A DNA stretch of 64,000 bases, from the NCBI RefSeq assembly GCF_020035535.1, contig NZ_CP083349.1, positions 3,727,501 through 3,791,500 on the forward strand, in the 5' to 3' direction. This document shows positions 47,965 through 58,415 of the stretch, piece by piece. Both the position numbers and the translations under genes were made by a program. The stretch comes from Ensifer adhaerens (GTDB lineage: Bacteria; Pseudomonadota; Alphaproteobacteria; Rhizobiales; Rhizobiaceae). The notes under the pieces are model-generated. The model was not told the origin of the DNA and ran no database searches. It was given only the letters and a program-made list of their open reading frames with translations. Positions within the stretch are counted from its first letter, which is position 1; every line of letters begins with the position of its first letter.

Positions 47965-50592
47965 ATGTCTAGCGAACGATACAATCCGCGTGATGCCGAG
48001 CCCCGTTGGCAACAGGAATGGGAAAAGAAAGAGGTCTTCCAGACCGAGAACGACGATCCGCGCGAAAAGTACTACGTGCTCGAGATGTTCCCCTATCCCT
48101 CGGGCCGCATCCACATGGGCCACGTGCGCAACTACACCATGGGTGACGTAGTGGCGCGCTACAAGCGCGCCCGTGGCTTCAACGTGCTGCATCCCATGGG
48201 CTGGGACGCCTTCGGCATGCCGGCCGAGAACGCCGCCATGGAGCGCGGCGTGCATCCGGCAAGCTGGACCTACCAGAACATCGCCTCGATGAAGGCACAG
48301 CTGAAGGTCATGGGCCTGTCGCTCGACTGGAACCGCGAATTCGCGACCTGTGACCCCGCCTACTACCAGCGCCAGCAACACCTGTTCCTGGACTTCCTGG
48401 AAAAGGGCCTCGTCTATCGCAAGCAGTCCAAGGTCAACTGGGATCCGGTCGACAACACCGTGCTCGCCAACGAGCAGGTAATTGACGGCCGCGGCTGGCG
48501 CTCGGGCGCGCTGGTCGAACAACGCGAACTGACGCAATGGTTCTTCCGCATCACCGACTTCAGCCAGGAACTGCTCGACGCCCTCGACACGCTGGATCAG
48601 TGGCCCGAGAAGGTGCGCCTGATGCAGAAGAACTGGATCGGGCGTTCGGAAGGTCTGTCGCTGCGTTGGGAACTCGTTGACGGCACCGCGGGCGACGCAA
48701 CCGAGCTCACCGTCTACACGACCCGACCGGACACGCTCTTCGGTGCCTCGTTCCTGGCGATCGCCGCGGACCATCCGCTGGCCAGGCAGGTAGCGGCCAC
48801 CAACGCGGAAGTCGACGCATTCTGCGAGGAGTGCCGCCGTGCCGGCACCTCGCTCGCCGCTCTGGAAACGGCCGAAAAGAAGGGCATCGATACCGGAGTT
48901 CGCGCCAAGCACCCGCTCGACCCGAGCTGGGAACTGCCGGTCTATGTCGCCAATTTCGTGCTGATGGACTACGGCACGGGCGCCATCTTCGGCTGCCCTT
49001 CCGGCGACCAGCGCGACCTCGACTTCGCCCGCAAGTACGACTTGCCGGTCGTTCCCGTCGTCATGCCGAGGGATGGCGATGCCGCGACCTTCGCCATCGG
49101 TGACGAGGCCTATATCGGCGACGGCGTAATGATCAATTCGCGCTTCCTCGACGGCCTGTCGACCGAAGAAGCCTTCGAGACGGTCACTTCGAAGCTCGAA
49201 AAGGGAACGCTCGACAGCACGCCGCGTGCCGAGCGCAAGGTGAACTTCCGCCTGCGCGACTGGGGCATCTCGCGCCAGCGCTATTGGGGCTGCCCGATCC
49301 CGGTCATCCATTGCGAAGACTGCGGCGTCGTGCCGGTTCCCAAGGCAGACCTCCCGGTCGTGCTGCCGCCAGACGTTACCTTCGACAAGCCGGGCAATCC
49401 GCTCGACCGTCATCCGACCTGGCGCCACGTTGCCTGCCCGCATTGCGGCAAGGACGCTCGGCGCGAGACGGACACGATGGATACCTTCGTCGATTCGTCG
49501 TGGTATTTCACGCGCTTCACCGCGCCGTGGGAAGACAACCCGACCGACCCCAAGGTCGCCAACCATTGGCTGCCGGTGGATCAGTATATCGGCGGCATCG
49601 AGCATGCGATCCTGCACCTGCTCTACTCGCGCTTCTTCACCCGCGCGATGAAGGCGACCGGCCATGTGGCAATCGACGAGCCGTTCAAGGGGCTCTTCAC
49701 CCAGGGCATGGTCGTGCACGAAACCTATAGCCGCGGCGAAGGCGCCCAGCGCGAATGGGTAACGCCTGCCGAGATCCGCATCGAGGAGATCGATGGGCGC
49801 CGCCGCGCCACTCTCCTGGAGACCGGCGAAGAAATCGCCATCGGCTCGATCGAGAAGATGTCGAAGTCGAAGAAGAACGTTGTCGACCCCGACGACATCA
49901 TCGCTTCCTACGGCGCCGATACGGCGCGCTTCTTCGTTCTCTCCGATTCGCCACCGGACCGTGACGTCATCTGGTCCGAAGCCGGTGTCGAAGGTTCACA
50001 TCGTTTCGTCCAGCGCGTCTGGCGCCTGCTGAGCGAAGCCGCTGAGAAGCTGCGCGCGATCGAAGCTGCGCCGGCACTTGAAGGCGAGGCGCTCCCGGTT
50101 TCACAGGCCGCGCACAAGACGCTGCGCGCGGTTGAGGCGGACTACGACAAGCTCGCCTTCAACAAGGCCGTTGCGCGCATCTATGAGCTCGTGAACACGC
50201 TTGCCGCGCCGCTGACCCAGGTTGCCGCCGGCAAGGCGGACGCGGCGCTCGCGGGTGCTGTGAAGGACGCCACGTCGATCCTCATCAACCTGATCGCCCC
50301 GATGACGCCACACCTCGCCGAGGAATGCTGGCGCGAGATCGGCGGCGAAGGGCTGATCGCGGAGAGCGGCTGGCCGACTTTCAATCCAGCGCTGGTCGTC
50401 GAGAACGAAATCACACTTCCGGTGCAGATCAACGGCAAGAAGCGCGCTGATTTGACAATCGCCCGCGATGCAGATCAGAGTACGATCGAAAGCGCCGTCC
50501 TGGCGCTCGAGGCCGTCAAGTCCGCGCTCAACGGCAGCAGCCCCAAGAAAATCATCGTTGTGCCCCAGAGGATCGTCAATGTCGTTGTCTGA
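47965..50592 (+). CDS. leuS: Leucyl-tRNA synthetase
   Basis: Charges tRNA-Leu; 875 residues, normal length. Class-I signatures are the HIGH motif ([15 protein letters not shown], residues ~43-57) and KMSKS (~631-635, [15 protein letters not shown]). The editing domain ([15 protein letters not shown]) sits between, and a zinc-finger-like pair CEDCG / CPHCG follows. The start at 47965 ([16 protein letters not shown]) has a poor ribosome binding site. Its 3' end overlaps lptE by 14 bases. It heads the leuS-lptE-holA operon. Confidence 0.96.
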   Translation: MSSERYNPRDAEPRWQQEWEKKEVFQTENDDPREKYYVLEMFPYPSGRIHMGHVRNYTMGDVVARYKRARGFNVLHPMGWDAFGMPAENAAMERGVHPASWTYQNIASMKAQLKVMGLSLDWNREFATCDPAYYQRQQHLFLDFLEKGLVYRKQSKVNWDPVDNTVLANEQVIDGRGWRSGALVEQRELTQWFFRITDFSQELLDALDTLDQWPEKVRLMQKNWIGRSEGLSLRWELVDGTAGDATELTVYTTRPDTLFGASFLAIAADHPLARQVAATNAEVDAFCEECRRAGTSLAALETAEKKGIDTGVRAKHPLDPSWELPVYVANFVLMDYGTGAIFGCPSGDQRDLDFARKYDLPVVPVVMPRDGDAATFAIGDEAYIGDGVMINSRFLDGLSTEEAFETVTSKLEKGTLDSTPRAERKVNFRLRDWGISRQRYWGCPIPVIHCEDCGVVPVPKADLPVVLPPDVTFDKPGNPLDRHPTWRHVACPHCGKDARRETDTMDTFVDSSWYFTRFTAPWEDNPTDPKVANHWLPVDQYIGGIEHAILHLLYSRFFTRAMKATGHVAIDEPFKGLFTQGMVVHETYSRGEGAQREWVTPAEIRIEEIDGRRRATLLETGEEIAIGSIEKMSKSKKNVVDPDDIIASYGADTARFFVLSDSPPDRDVIWSEAGVEGSHRFVQRVWRLLSEAAEKLRAIEAAPALEGEALPVSQAAHKTLRAVEADYDKLAFNKAVARIYELVNTLAAPLTQVAAGKADAALAGAVKDATSILINLIAPMTPHLAEECWREIGGEGLIAESGWPTFNPALVVENEITLPVQINGKKRADLTIARDADQSTIESAVLALEAVKSALNGSSPKKIIVVPQRIVNVVV

Positions 50593-51112
50593 TAGAGCTG
50601 GCTTCCGCATTCGGTCGATCCCGATGCTGGCAGGTGTTCTTTTGCTGACCGCGCTCGCCGGCTGCCAGGTCAGGCCGCTTTATTCCGATCCCGTCGGGAC
50701 CTCCACGGCAATGGCAGCGATCGAGATTTCCGACGCTGACGACCGCGTTGAGCAAGAAGTGCGCAACGCCCTGATCTTCCTGGCGGCAGGCGGACAAGGC
50801 GAACCGGTGAACCCGCAATATCACCTGGCGCTTGAGGTCACGACCCGCGCCATGGGCGTGCTCTACGATCAGAACAAGGACCGTGTCGATCGCGCCAGCG
50901 CCGGCCGCATCGTCGTCAAGGCGGACTATAACCTGACGAAGATCGGTACGGGCGAGACGATCAAGTCCGGCAACCGCACGGCGGTCGCGCTCGTCGATTT
51001 CCCCGTTCAGGAATTTGCCAAGGTGCGCGCCGTTCGCGACGGCGAAAACCGCGCCGCGAAGGAACTGGCAGAGCTGATCCGGGCTGATATCGCCGCAGCC
51101 CTCAGCCGCTAG
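50579..51112 (+). CDS. lptE: LPS-assembly lipoprotein LptE
   Basis: Outer-membrane lipoprotein of 177 residues that plugs the LptD translocon. A signal peptide with lipobox LTALAGC (Cys at about residue 28) is followed by QVRPLYSDP, a typical LptE start after the lipid anchor. [18 protein letters not shown] and the C-terminal [14 protein letters not shown] match the family. AGAGGA lies six bases upstream inside leuS. The leuS-lptE-holA order is widespread in proteobacteria and supports the call. Confidence 0.9.
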   Translation: MSLSDRAGFRIRSIPMLAGVLLLTALAGCQVRPLYSDPVGTSTAMAAIEISDADDRVEQEVRNALIFLAAGGQGEPVNPQYHLALEVTTRAMGVLYDQNKDRVDRASAGRIVVKADYNLTKIGTGETIKSGNRTAVALVDFPVQEFAKVRAVRDGENRAAKELAELIRADIAAALSR

Positions 51113-51123
51113 TCGGTGTCGGA

Positions 51124-52158
51124 ATGAGCGAAGTCAAGTCGCACGAATTCGACTCCTTCCTCCAGAAGTCTGCCGGTGTCTATCGGTTGTTCATTTTCTA
51201 CGGGCCCGATCGCGGGCTCGTTTCCGAACGCGCTTCGGCACTTGCCGCGCGTTGCGGCGTGCCGTTGGATGATCCATTTTCCGTCTTGAAACTCGATGTC
51301 AGCGAACTGGCGCAATCGCCTGGCCGCTTGCTCGACGAAGTCAATTCCATTGGTCTCTTTGGCGGCGAAAAGCTCATCTGGGTGCGAGGCGCAGCCAACG
51401 AGAAATCGCTCGTCGATGCCATGGGCCTTCTGGCTGCCGAACCACCGTCCGGGAGCTACGTGATCGTCGAGGCCGGTGACCTGAAAAAGGGCGCAGCACT
51501 CCGCAAGATCGGCGAGACGGCCCGCTCAGTCGCCTGTATCGCCTGCTACAGCGATGACATCCGCGGCCTGCAGGCCCTGATCGACAAGGAGCTTGGCGAC
51601 GAGAAGCTGGGAATCACGCCGGCCGCCCGTGCGCGTCTGGTAGAGGCGCTCGGCGGCGACCGCCTGGCATCGCGCAACGAACTGCGCAAGCTTGCCCTGT
51701 ATTGCCGTGGCAAGAGCGCTGTCGATGAGGAAGACGTGCTCGATATCGTCGGCGACGCCAGCGCCATTTCCGTCGACGACGCGGTCGACGCCGTATTGAA
51801 GGGCGATCTCGACGGCCTGCTGCACGCCATGCAAAAGATCACCACCTCAAAAACGCCGGCATTTCTGGTGCTGCAAGCCTGCCTGCGACAGTTCCAGCAG
51901 CTCGACGTGATGCGCGCCGAAATGGATGCCAGCCGCCAGCAAGCGGGCCAGGTAATTGCCACGCTGGGCCGCGGTCTGCATTTTCGACGCAAGCCGATCG
52001 TCGAAGCCGCATTGAAGCAGTGGACGGCACCGGCAATACGCCGTGAACTCAATCGTCTGCAGACGACCATCTTCCAAAGCCGAAGCCGCGCCAGCCTCGA
52101 AGAAAGCCTGGTTCTGCAGAACCTCATGGCAATCGCCGTGCAGTCCGCACGGCGTTGA
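51124..52158 (+). CDS. holA: DNA polymerase III delta subunit
   Basis: Clamp-loader subunit that opens the beta sliding clamp; 344 residues. It begins MSEVKSHEFDSFLQ, with YRLFIFYGPDRGLVSERASAL (a degenerate P-loop region) and NSIGLFGGEKLIWVRG, then LVEALGGDRLASRNELRKLALY. It follows lptE by 11 bases in the same operon. The downstream 200 bp to parB contains only the parB terminator. Confidence 0.93.
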   Translation: MSEVKSHEFDSFLQKSAGVYRLFIFYGPDRGLVSERASALAARCGVPLDDPFSVLKLDVSELAQSPGRLLDEVNSIGLFGGEKLIWVRGAANEKSLVDAMGLLAAEPPSGSYVIVEAGDLKKGAALRKIGETARSVACIACYSDDIRGLQALIDKELGDEKLGITPAARARLVEALGGDRLASRNELRKLALYCRGKSAVDEEDVLDIVGDASAISVDDAVDAVLKGDLDGLLHAMQKITTSKTPAFLVLQACLRQFQQLDVMRAEMDASRQQAGQVIATLGRGLHFRRKPIVEAALKQWTAPAIRRELNRLQTTIFQSRSRASLEESLVLQNLMAIAVQSARR

Positions 52159-52283
52159 AGCGATTGGTTCGAAGGCACGCCAGGCCTCTATCTGCCTTCG
52201 TCTTTCTAAAACCAAGGCTTTCCTCTAGATCCGGACAGGCATCCTCAAGGGGGTGGCCGACGGGCCTTCGCGCAAAAAGAAAG

Positions 52284-52325
52284 ATAAATCAATAAATAAG
52301 ACGCGCCTCACGTGCGGGGCGCGCC
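52284..52325 (-). terminator. Probable terminator of the parAB operon
   Basis: On the minus strand CGCGCC pairs with GGCGCG (six perfect pairs) 36 bases beyond the parB stop and runs into TTATTTATTGATTTATC. Confidence 0.45.
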
Positions 52326-52358
52326 TGTCCATCGTTCAGAAATGTCGGGGCAATACGC

Positions 52359-53249
52359 TCAGCGGCGCTCGAGCAGACGGCAAATTTCCTCGAGCTGATC
52401 GAGCGTCTTGTAGGCGATGCGAAGATGGCCGCCCGATGCCTTGTGATTGACGGTAACTTCAAGACCAAGGCTATCCGACAGGGTTCGCTCAAGCGCCAGC
52501 GTGTCCGCATCCTTTTCGTCACGGCGGGCCGTCTTGCCGAAATTCGGATCGTTCTGGGCACGGATGTCGTTCTGCGCAATGCGTTCGGCGTCACGCACCG
52601 AAAGTCCCTTGGCGACAATCGTGCGGGCCAGGGTCGCAGGATCCGATGTGGGAATAAGCGCCCGTGCGTGACCGGCAGAGAGCGCGCCTTCAGACAGCAT
52701 GTCGCGCACCGGCTCCGGAAGTTTCAGCAGCCGCAGGCTGTTTGCGACGTGACTGCGGCTCTTGCCGATGATTTCACCGAGGTCATTCTGCGTATAACCG
52801 TGTTCGGCAATCAACTGCTCGTAGCCGAGAGCCTCGTCGAGCGGGTTGAGATCGGAGCGTTGAACGTTTTCGACGATCGCGATCTCAAGCGCCGTACGAT
52901 CATCGACGTCACGGATGATAACCGGAATTTCGGTGAATCCGGCTAATTGTGCTGCCCGCCAGCGGCGTTCGCCAGCGATGATCTCGTATCGATCGACGCC
53001 GATGGTACGAGCGACAACGGGCTGGACAATACCGTGCTGGCGGATCGAATTGGCGAGATCCTGAAGCTCGGCTTCATCGAATTGCCGGCGTGGGTTGCGC
53101 GGGTTGCGCGACACGAACTCAATGGGCACTCGGCGATCGGGATTGACCGGGGCAGGGGCCGAAGCACCCGCCTGCAACGGTTGGTCCATCTCGCCGATCA
53201 ACGCCGCCAGTCCGCGACCAAGCCGTCTCTTCGAGCTATCGTCGTTCAT
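52359..53249 (-). CDS. parB: Chromosome-partitioning protein ParB
   Basis: CTP-dependent DNA clamp of 296 residues that loads at parS and spreads, forming the origin partition complex. NPRRQFD (52-58), the CTP-binding GERRWRAAQ (93-101), NVQRSDLNPLDEALGYEQL and the HTH YTQNDLGEIIGKSRSHVANS are intact. The C-terminal dimerisation segment ends ICRLLERR. It follows parA by 35 bases. The codons for LAGF just after GERRWRAAQ contain a copy of the 12-mer GAATCCGGCTAA (52935-52946). Confidence 0.96.
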   Translation of the reverse strand: MNDDSSKRRLGRGLAALIGEMDQPLQAGASAPAPVNPDRRVPIEFVSRNPRNPRRQFDEAELQDLANSIRQHGIVQPVVARTIGVDRYEIIAGERRWRAAQLAGFTEIPVIIRDVDDRTALEIAIVENVQRSDLNPLDEALGYEQLIAEHGYTQNDLGEIIGKSRSHVANSLRLLKLPEPVRDMLSEGALSAGHARALIPTSDPATLARTIVAKGLSVRDAERIAQNDIRAQNDPNFGKTARRDEKDADTLALERTLSDSLGLEVTVNHKASGGHLRIAYKTLDQLEEICRLLERR

Positions 53250-53284
53250 ATCGTCACCCGAGTTAAATTACGCTACCGAAATGA

Positions 53285-54079
53285 TTATGCCGCCTTGCGT
53301 TGGCGCTCGCGCTGTATCACTTCCGATGCCAATTGCAGATAGGCCTGGCTTCCAGCGCATTTCAGATCATAAAGGATCGCAGGCTTTCCGTAGGACGGCG
53401 CCTCGGAAACGCGAACATTGCGCGGAATTAGCGTGTGATAGACCTTGTCGCCAAGATGGGTCCGTACATCACTGACGACCTGTTGTGCGAGGTTGTTGCG
53501 CGAGTCGAACATCGTCAGCACGATGCCCTGAATGTCCAGCGCCGGATTCACCGATCGGCGAACCTGGTCTACGGTCTCCAACAGCTGGCTGAGACCTTCC
53601 AGGGCGAAGAACTCGCATTGCAGCGGTACCAGCACCGAATGCGCGGCGGCCATAGCATTCATCGTCAGGAGATTGAACGATGGCGGGCAGTCGACGAGAA
53701 TGTAGGAGTATTCCATGGCCGCCGGGCTAACCAACGCCTTACGCAGCCGGAAGACCCTGTCGGCTTCCTGCGAGATTTCCATTTCGACGCCGAGTAAGTC
53801 CATCGTCGATGGCACGATCGAGAGATTCGGTACGGCAGTTTGCTGCACAATCTCTCCAATACCGTGAGAACCCATCATCAGCTCGTAGGACGAGAGATTC
53901 CGATCACGCCGCTGAATGCCCAGGCCCGTACTGGCGTTACCCTGCGGATCGAGATCAACGATGAGAACCCGCTCGCCGATCGCCGCCAAAGCCGTTGCCA
54001 GATTGATGGCGGTCGTCGTTTTGCCGACTCCGCCCTTCTGATTTGCGATTGTGATAATCCGATTTCTAGCGCCAAACAT
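53285..54079 (-). CDS. parA: Chromosome-partitioning ATPase ParA
   Basis: Walker-type ATPase of 264 residues that moves ParB-parS complexes over the nucleoid. The deviant Walker A is KGGVGKTT at residues 15-22 (NQKGGVGKTTTAIN), the Walker A' is VDLDPQGNAST and DCPPSFNLLTMNA is the Walker B region. It lies 15 bases after rsmG and 35 before parB, in the classic mnmE-mnmG-rsmG-parA-parB operon. Confidence 0.96.
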   Translation of the reverse strand: MFGARNRIITIANQKGGVGKTTTAINLATALAAIGERVLIVDLDPQGNASTGLGIQRRDRNLSSYELMMGSHGIGEIVQQTAVPNLSIVPSTMDLLGVEMEISQEADRVFRLRKALVSPAAMEYSYILVDCPPSFNLLTMNAMAAAHSVLVPLQCEFFALEGLSQLLETVDQVRRSVNPALDIQGIVLTMFDSRNNLAQQVVSDVRTHLGDKVYHTLIPRNVRVSEAPSYGKPAILYDLKCAGSQAYLQLASEVIQRERQRKAA

Positions 54080-54094
54080 GTTTCCGCTCGCCGA

Positions 54095-54736
54095 TCACTG
54101 AACCTTGCGTGACAGATTTGCAATCTCGAGCACAACAGAGTCCGGCTCGATGACGCTTGGATGTTTTACCAGATCGAATTGGTAGCGGCCAATGGCTTTG
54201 TCGATTTCGCGTTGGTAATCCCGCCCTTTGTGGAAGTAGGCGACGGTTTTGCGCTCCTCAGACAGCATCCATGGTGCGGAATAGTCGAGTAGCAACGTCA
54301 AATCGGCGAGCGCACGCGCAGAAACGGCGTCCGCGCGTGGAATCGCTTTTCCGGCTTCCTCGATTCGAATCGGATGAACGGACCCGCGCGCGCCTGTTTC
54401 GGCCAAGGCCACACGCAGAAATGCTGCCTTCTTGTTGTTGCTTTCAACGAGATGCACCCAACCGTCTGCGAACTCCGAGAGATAGATTGCCGTAATGATA
54501 CCTGGGAAACCGCCGCCACTGCCTAGATCAACCCATGTTTTGGGTCCGGGCGACATTTGCACGAGCTGCAAGCTATCCACGATATGGCGGCGCCAGAGAT
54601 CTTCAATCGTCGAAGGTGCAACGAGATTGATCGACTTTGCCCATTTTTGAAAAAGCCGAGCGAAATGCCCCAATCGTTCATTCGTTTCACGTGAAACACG
54701 CAGTCCGTTCAACACATCGACTGGACTCGTCTTCAT
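54095..54736 (-). CDS. rsmG: 16S rRNA m7G527 methyltransferase
   Basis: SAM-dependent methyltransferase of 213 residues acting on 16S rRNA G527. The SAM motif is [12 protein letters not shown], preceded by [13 protein letters not shown], and followed by [14 protein letters not shown]. The ATG overlaps the mnmG stop (ATGA). Codons 14-19, encoding VSRETN, are written so that they form a 15/16 parS site (54683-54698), so the coding sequence and a partition site share the same bases. Confidence 0.94.
   Translation of the reverse strand: MKTSPVDVLNGLRVSRETNERLGHFARLFQKWAKSINLVAPSTIEDLWRRHIVDSLQLVQMSPGPKTWVDLGSGGGFPGIITAIYLSEFADGWVHLVESNNKKAAFLRVALAETGARGSVHPIRIEEAGKAIPRADAVSARALADLTLLLDYSAPWMLSEERKTVAYFHKGRDYQREIDKAIGRYQFDLVKHPSVIEPDSVVLEIANLSRKVQ
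54683..54698. other. parS-like site, 15/16, inside rsmG
   Basis: CGTTTCACGTGAAACA differs from the consensus only at position 1. It lies in the 5' coding part of rsmG, 604 bp upstream of the parA start. Confidence 0.8.
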
Positions 54737-56616
54737 TGTGCACTTGCCTTATCTTCGCGTTCTACGGTTCCTGGCTGACGCTTCAACCAGGCCAGGATTA
54801 ACGACGCGGCGGCCGGCGTCATCCCATCCACCTTCATCACCTGCGACAGATTTCGCGGTGCGTGCTGCTTCAGCTTCTGCTTCAACTCATTGGACAATCC
54901 GGACAGTTTGTCAAAGTCAAAGCCATCCGGAATGATCAGGTTCTCTTCACGGCGGATGCCGGCAATATCGGCAGCCTGCCGATCCATATAGACCGCATAG
55001 GCTGCGTCGATTTCCAGCGCCTCAACAACCCGCGGACCGATCGCCGACAACTCCGGCCAGATCGGCAACAGGGCAGAGATCGACTGTTCCGGATAAGAGA
55101 GAATCTCAAAGGCGGTGCGGCGCTGGCCATCCTGATTCAGCTTCAGTCCGTGGCGGTTGCCCTCGGCAGGCGTCACCGAGAGGCTCTTCAACAATCGACG
55201 GCCATCATCGAACTGCGCGCGCCAATCGATAAAGCGCTCGCGTCGCGCATCTGAAATGCAGCCGAGCTCCATTGCAAATGGTGTCAGACGCGCATCAGCA
55301 TTGTCCGCGCGCAGCGACAGACGATACTCGGCGCGAGAGGTGAACATCCGATAGGGCTCGGTAATACCACGCGACGTCAGGTCGTCGATCATGACGCCGA
55401 TGTAGGAGTTGGTGCGGCTGAAGATTACTTCCGGCCGGTCGGTCGCCAACAATGCCGCATTCAAGCCGGCGACCAATCCCTGCGCACCCGCTTCTTCGTA
55501 GCCTGTCGTCCCGTTGATCTGCCCCGCCAGGAACAGGCCGGGCATCTTGCGCACCGCCAGCGTCGCATTCAGCTCGCGCGGATCCACATGATCATACTCG
55601 ATCGCATAGCCGGGCTGCAGGATCGACACATTCTCCAAGCCGGGGATCGTGCGAATGAACGCCTCCTGGATATCGGCGGGCAGTGATGTCGAGATCCCGT
55701 TCGGATAGATGGTGTCATCGTCGAGACCTTCCGGCTCCAGGAAGATCTGATGGCCGTCGCGTTCGCCAAAGCGAACGATCTTGTCTTCGATCGATGGGCA
55801 GTAGCGCGGACCGACGCCCTCGATCTGTCCCGAGTACATCGCCGACTTACCGATGTTGTCGGCGATGATCTTGTGCGTCGCCTCAGTCGTACGGGTCACG
55901 CCACAATCAATCTGGCGGTTCAGAATATGGTCGGTCATGAACGAGAAGGGTACCGGGTCCTCGTCCGGACCTTGCCGTCCAACCTTGTCCCAGTCAATCG
56001 TACGTCCATCCAGGCGCGCCGGCGTGCCGGTCTTCAGTCGGCCGAGCTTCAAACCGTAGCGAAGCAACGTACCCGAAAGACCAATAGAGGGCTCTTCGCC
56101 AACGCGGCCCGCGGGGATCTTCTGGTCACCAATATGGATCAGCCCTTTCAGAAAGGTGCCAGTCGTCAAAACTACAGACGTCGATGCAAAGGTCCGGCCG
56201 TCCTTCATGACGACGCCGCCGATCTTGCCATCCGCTTCGATTAGGTCGAACGCGTCGCCCTCGACAACCGCTAAGTTGGCAATGGCGTTGATCTCGCGCT
56301 GCACCGCTTCGCGGTAAAGCCGACGGTCCGCTTGGGTGCGCGGCCCACGAACAGCCGGCCCCTTGCGTCGGTTAAGGAGCCGAAACTGAATGCCGCCGGC
56401 GTCCGCGACACGACCCATCAAGCCATCCATCGCGTCGATCTCGCGCACGAGATGGCCCTTGCCCAACCCACCAATCGCTGGATTGCAGGACATAACGCCG
56501 ATGGTCGACGCCTTGTGGGTGATCAGTGCTGTGTTGGCCCCGAGCCGTGCAGCGGCAGCGGCCGCTTCGCAACCGGCGTGGCCTCCGCCAATGACGATGA
56601 CGTCAAACTGGATCAT
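54733..56616 (-). CDS. mnmG: tRNA uridine-5-carboxymethylaminomethyl modification enzyme MnmG
   Basis: FAD protein of 627 residues that, with MnmE, modifies the wobble uridine of several tRNAs. The dinucleotide motif is GGGHAG (10-15), with [26 protein letters not shown] and [13 protein letters not shown] segments, [20 protein letters not shown] and the C-terminal helical domain ([22 protein letters not shown]). GGAGAT precedes the ATG at eight bases. It overlaps rsmG by four bases and is 101 bp downstream of mnmE. Confidence 0.95.
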   Translation of the reverse strand: MIQFDVIVIGGGHAGCEAAAAAARLGANTALITHKASTIGVMSCNPAIGGLGKGHLVREIDAMDGLMGRVADAGGIQFRLLNRRKGPAVRGPRTQADRRLYREAVQREINAIANLAVVEGDAFDLIEADGKIGGVVMKDGRTFASTSVVLTTGTFLKGLIHIGDQKIPAGRVGEEPSIGLSGTLLRYGLKLGRLKTGTPARLDGRTIDWDKVGRQGPDEDPVPFSFMTDHILNRQIDCGVTRTTEATHKIIADNIGKSAMYSGQIEGVGPRYCPSIEDKIVRFGERDGHQIFLEPEGLDDDTIYPNGISTSLPADIQEAFIRTIPGLENVSILQPGYAIEYDHVDPRELNATLAVRKMPGLFLAGQINGTTGYEEAGAQGLVAGLNAALLATDRPEVIFSRTNSYIGVMIDDLTSRGITEPYRMFTSRAEYRLSLRADNADARLTPFAMELGCISDARRERFIDWRAQFDDGRRLLKSLSVTPAEGNRHGLKLNQDGQRRTAFEILSYPEQSISALLPIWPELSAIGPRVVEALEIDAAYAVYMDRQAADIAGIRREENLIIPDGFDFDKLSGLSNELKQKLKQHAPRNLSQVMKVDGMTPAAASLILAWLKRQPGTVEREDKASAQ

Positions 56617-56660
56617 TGCTTCATATCTCCAAGCCAGCACTGCGTCGCACCGGCACGAAT

Positions 56661-56676
56661 CGTTTCACGTGAAACA
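56661..56676. other. parS-like site, 15/16, between mnmE and mnmG
   Basis: CGTTTCACGTGAAACA, identical to the rsmG site, lies in the 101-bp gap between mnmE and mnmG. Confidence 0.8.
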
Positions 56677-56717
56677 CAACGAAGGACTCGCAAACGTTGT
56701 ATCGTTGTTTCCACAGA

Positions 56718-58046
56718 CTATTTTCCGATACAGAATTCGGAAAATATCACATCCAATAGGTTCTCGACATCCACCCGACCGGTAATCCGTCCAATTGCGT
56801 CACCTGCGAGGCGAAGCTGCTCAGCACGGATATCGAGACCTTGCTTTTCTCCGGCCAAGCTTTGTTCGATGGCGCGGAGAGCCTGGCGCAGGCTATCAAC
56901 GTGACGTCGGCGTGAGGGCAAGGCGAGCGACGTCCGGCCGCTGAGATCGGGGAGGTGGCCCGCGATCGCATTCAAGAGGCGATCCATGCCTTCACCCGTT
57001 CTGGTAGAGATCAAGACATCCGCTTCACCGGTAGCCCAATGCCGATCAGAGCGATCGATTTTCGTCGCCACCCGCAACACGGGTGCGCCGTCATTGCTGA
57101 TATCGGAGAGAGATCCAAATCCGCGTGCTGTCTCGGACAGGAGAAGGATCAGATCCGCTCGTTCGATAACTTCTCGCGCGCGACGGATACCCTCTTGCTC
57201 CACTCGCTCCTCGGTCTCACGCAGTCCGGCAGTGTCGAAGAGTTTAACAGAGAATCCGGCTAATGAAAGATCGACCGAAAGGACATCACGAGTCGTTCCG
57301 GCGACTTCGGTAACGATCGCGATATCCCTCTGTGCAAGTGCATTGAGCAAGCTCGACTTGCCGGCATTCGGCGCGCCGGCGATAACGATCTTCAATCCAT
57401 CCCGAATGATCTCGGCGATCGGTGCATCCGCAATATGTGCGGCGATTTCCTGTGCAAGCGTCGACATGTCGCGCCAGATGCGTTCGCTTACCGAACCAGG
57501 CACATCGTCCTCATCGGCAAAGTCGAGCTCGGCTTCGATCATTGCTCGCGCATGGGTCAGACGATTCGCCCAGCTGGCATAAACTTTCGATTGTCCACCA
57601 CCCGAATGTTCGATCGCGAGGCGACGCTGCATCTCTGTTTCGGCCACGATCAGATCGGCAAGTCCCTCGACTTCCACAAGATCCAGCTTGCCATTCTGGA
57701 AGGCGCGTCGTGAAAACTCTCCCGCCTCCGCATGGCGCAATCCTTCGAAACCGGAGAGCGCCTCAAGCAGGGAGTTGACCGCCGCGCGACCGCCATGAAT
57801 CTGAAACTCAGCGCAATCCTCACCCGTGAAGGAGGCAGGTCCGCGAAAATAGAGAACGAGGCCGCTGTCAATCACGAGACCGTTGCGAGACCGAATCGAT
57901 TTCAGTGTCGCCGTCCGCGGTGAGGGGAGCTCGCCACACAATGTCTCCAGGACCGTTGCGGTATGCTGCCCGCTGACGCGCACGACAGCCACGCCAGCGG
58001 GTAGGGCGCCGCTGGAAAGCGCATATATGGTGTGGATCGCTGTCAT
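56718..58046 (-). CDS. mnmE: tRNA modification GTPase MnmE
   Basis: GTPase of 442 residues, partner of MnmG. The tetrahydrofolate-binding N-domain (TIYALSSGALPAGVAVVRVSG) is followed by helical and G domains: GAPNAGKS (224-231), GTTRD, DTAGLRETEERVEQEGI and TKIDRSD. The C-terminal CIGK (439-442) carries the conserved cysteine. A copy of the 12-mer GAATCCGGCTAA (57252-57263) encodes LAGF between the GTTRD and DTAG motifs. It is the first gene of the operon leading to parAB. Confidence 0.95.
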   Translation of the reverse strand: MTAIHTIYALSSGALPAGVAVVRVSGQHTATVLETLCGELPSPRTATLKSIRSRNGLVIDSGLVLYFRGPASFTGEDCAEFQIHGGRAAVNSLLEALSGFEGLRHAEAGEFSRRAFQNGKLDLVEVEGLADLIVAETEMQRRLAIEHSGGGQSKVYASWANRLTHARAMIEAELDFADEDDVPGSVSERIWRDMSTLAQEIAAHIADAPIAEIIRDGLKIVIAGAPNAGKSSLLNALAQRDIAIVTEVAGTTRDVLSVDLSLAGFSVKLFDTAGLRETEERVEQEGIRRAREVIERADLILLLSETARGFGSLSDISNDGAPVLRVATKIDRSDRHWATGEADVLISTRTGEGMDRLLNAIAGHLPDLSGRTSLALPSRRRHVDSLRQALRAIEQSLAGEKQGLDIRAEQLRLAGDAIGRITGRVDVENLLDVIFSEFCIGK

Positions 58047-58250
58047 TGGTCTACCTGGAAGACCGCGGAGCGGCTAGGCGCCGTCGGTCGGCATATTTGG
58101 GATTGTCTTAGTTCCTGACCCGAATGTTCTGCTTCGCGGAAGATACTCACGCGGAGCGAAAGCCGTATCTCGAAGGAGCGGAGTGCTTATGCCGAAACGG
58201 CGTTGAAATATCAAGGTCCTGTCGCAACCTGCGTTCCATGATCGACGGCG

Positions 58251-58266
58251 TGTTTCACGTGAATCA
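58251..58266. other. parS-like site, 15/16, intergenic mnmE-rho
   Basis: TGTTTCACGTGAATCA, identical to the site at 40125, lies in the 369-bp gap between rho and mnmE. Besides this site the gap holds a copy of the 12-mer GAATCCGGCTAA (58337-58348), the rho terminator, and presumably the mnmE promoter. Confidence 0.8.
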
Positions 58267-58360
58267 GCGCGCGCGATGCAGGCTAACAGTCATGGAAATC
58301 TGAAATTCATTGCGAGACCGAATCGATGCAGGTGTTGAATCCGGCTAACTTTCCGGAAAT

Positions 58361-58390
58361 GAAAAACCGGCCGATGATGCGTCGGCCGGT
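58361..58390 (-). terminator. Terminator of rho
   Basis: ACCGGCCGA pairs perfectly with TCGGCCGGT around a 7-base loop. On the minus strand it is followed by TTTTC, about 26 bases after the rho stop. Confidence 0.75.
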
Positions 58391-58415
58391 CTTTGACGTC
58401 GATATAGGACGCGTC

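Noticed and set aside
47929..49719. 596-codon minus-strand frame opposite leuS
   Set aside because: Antisense shadow of leuS; no domain or start signal.
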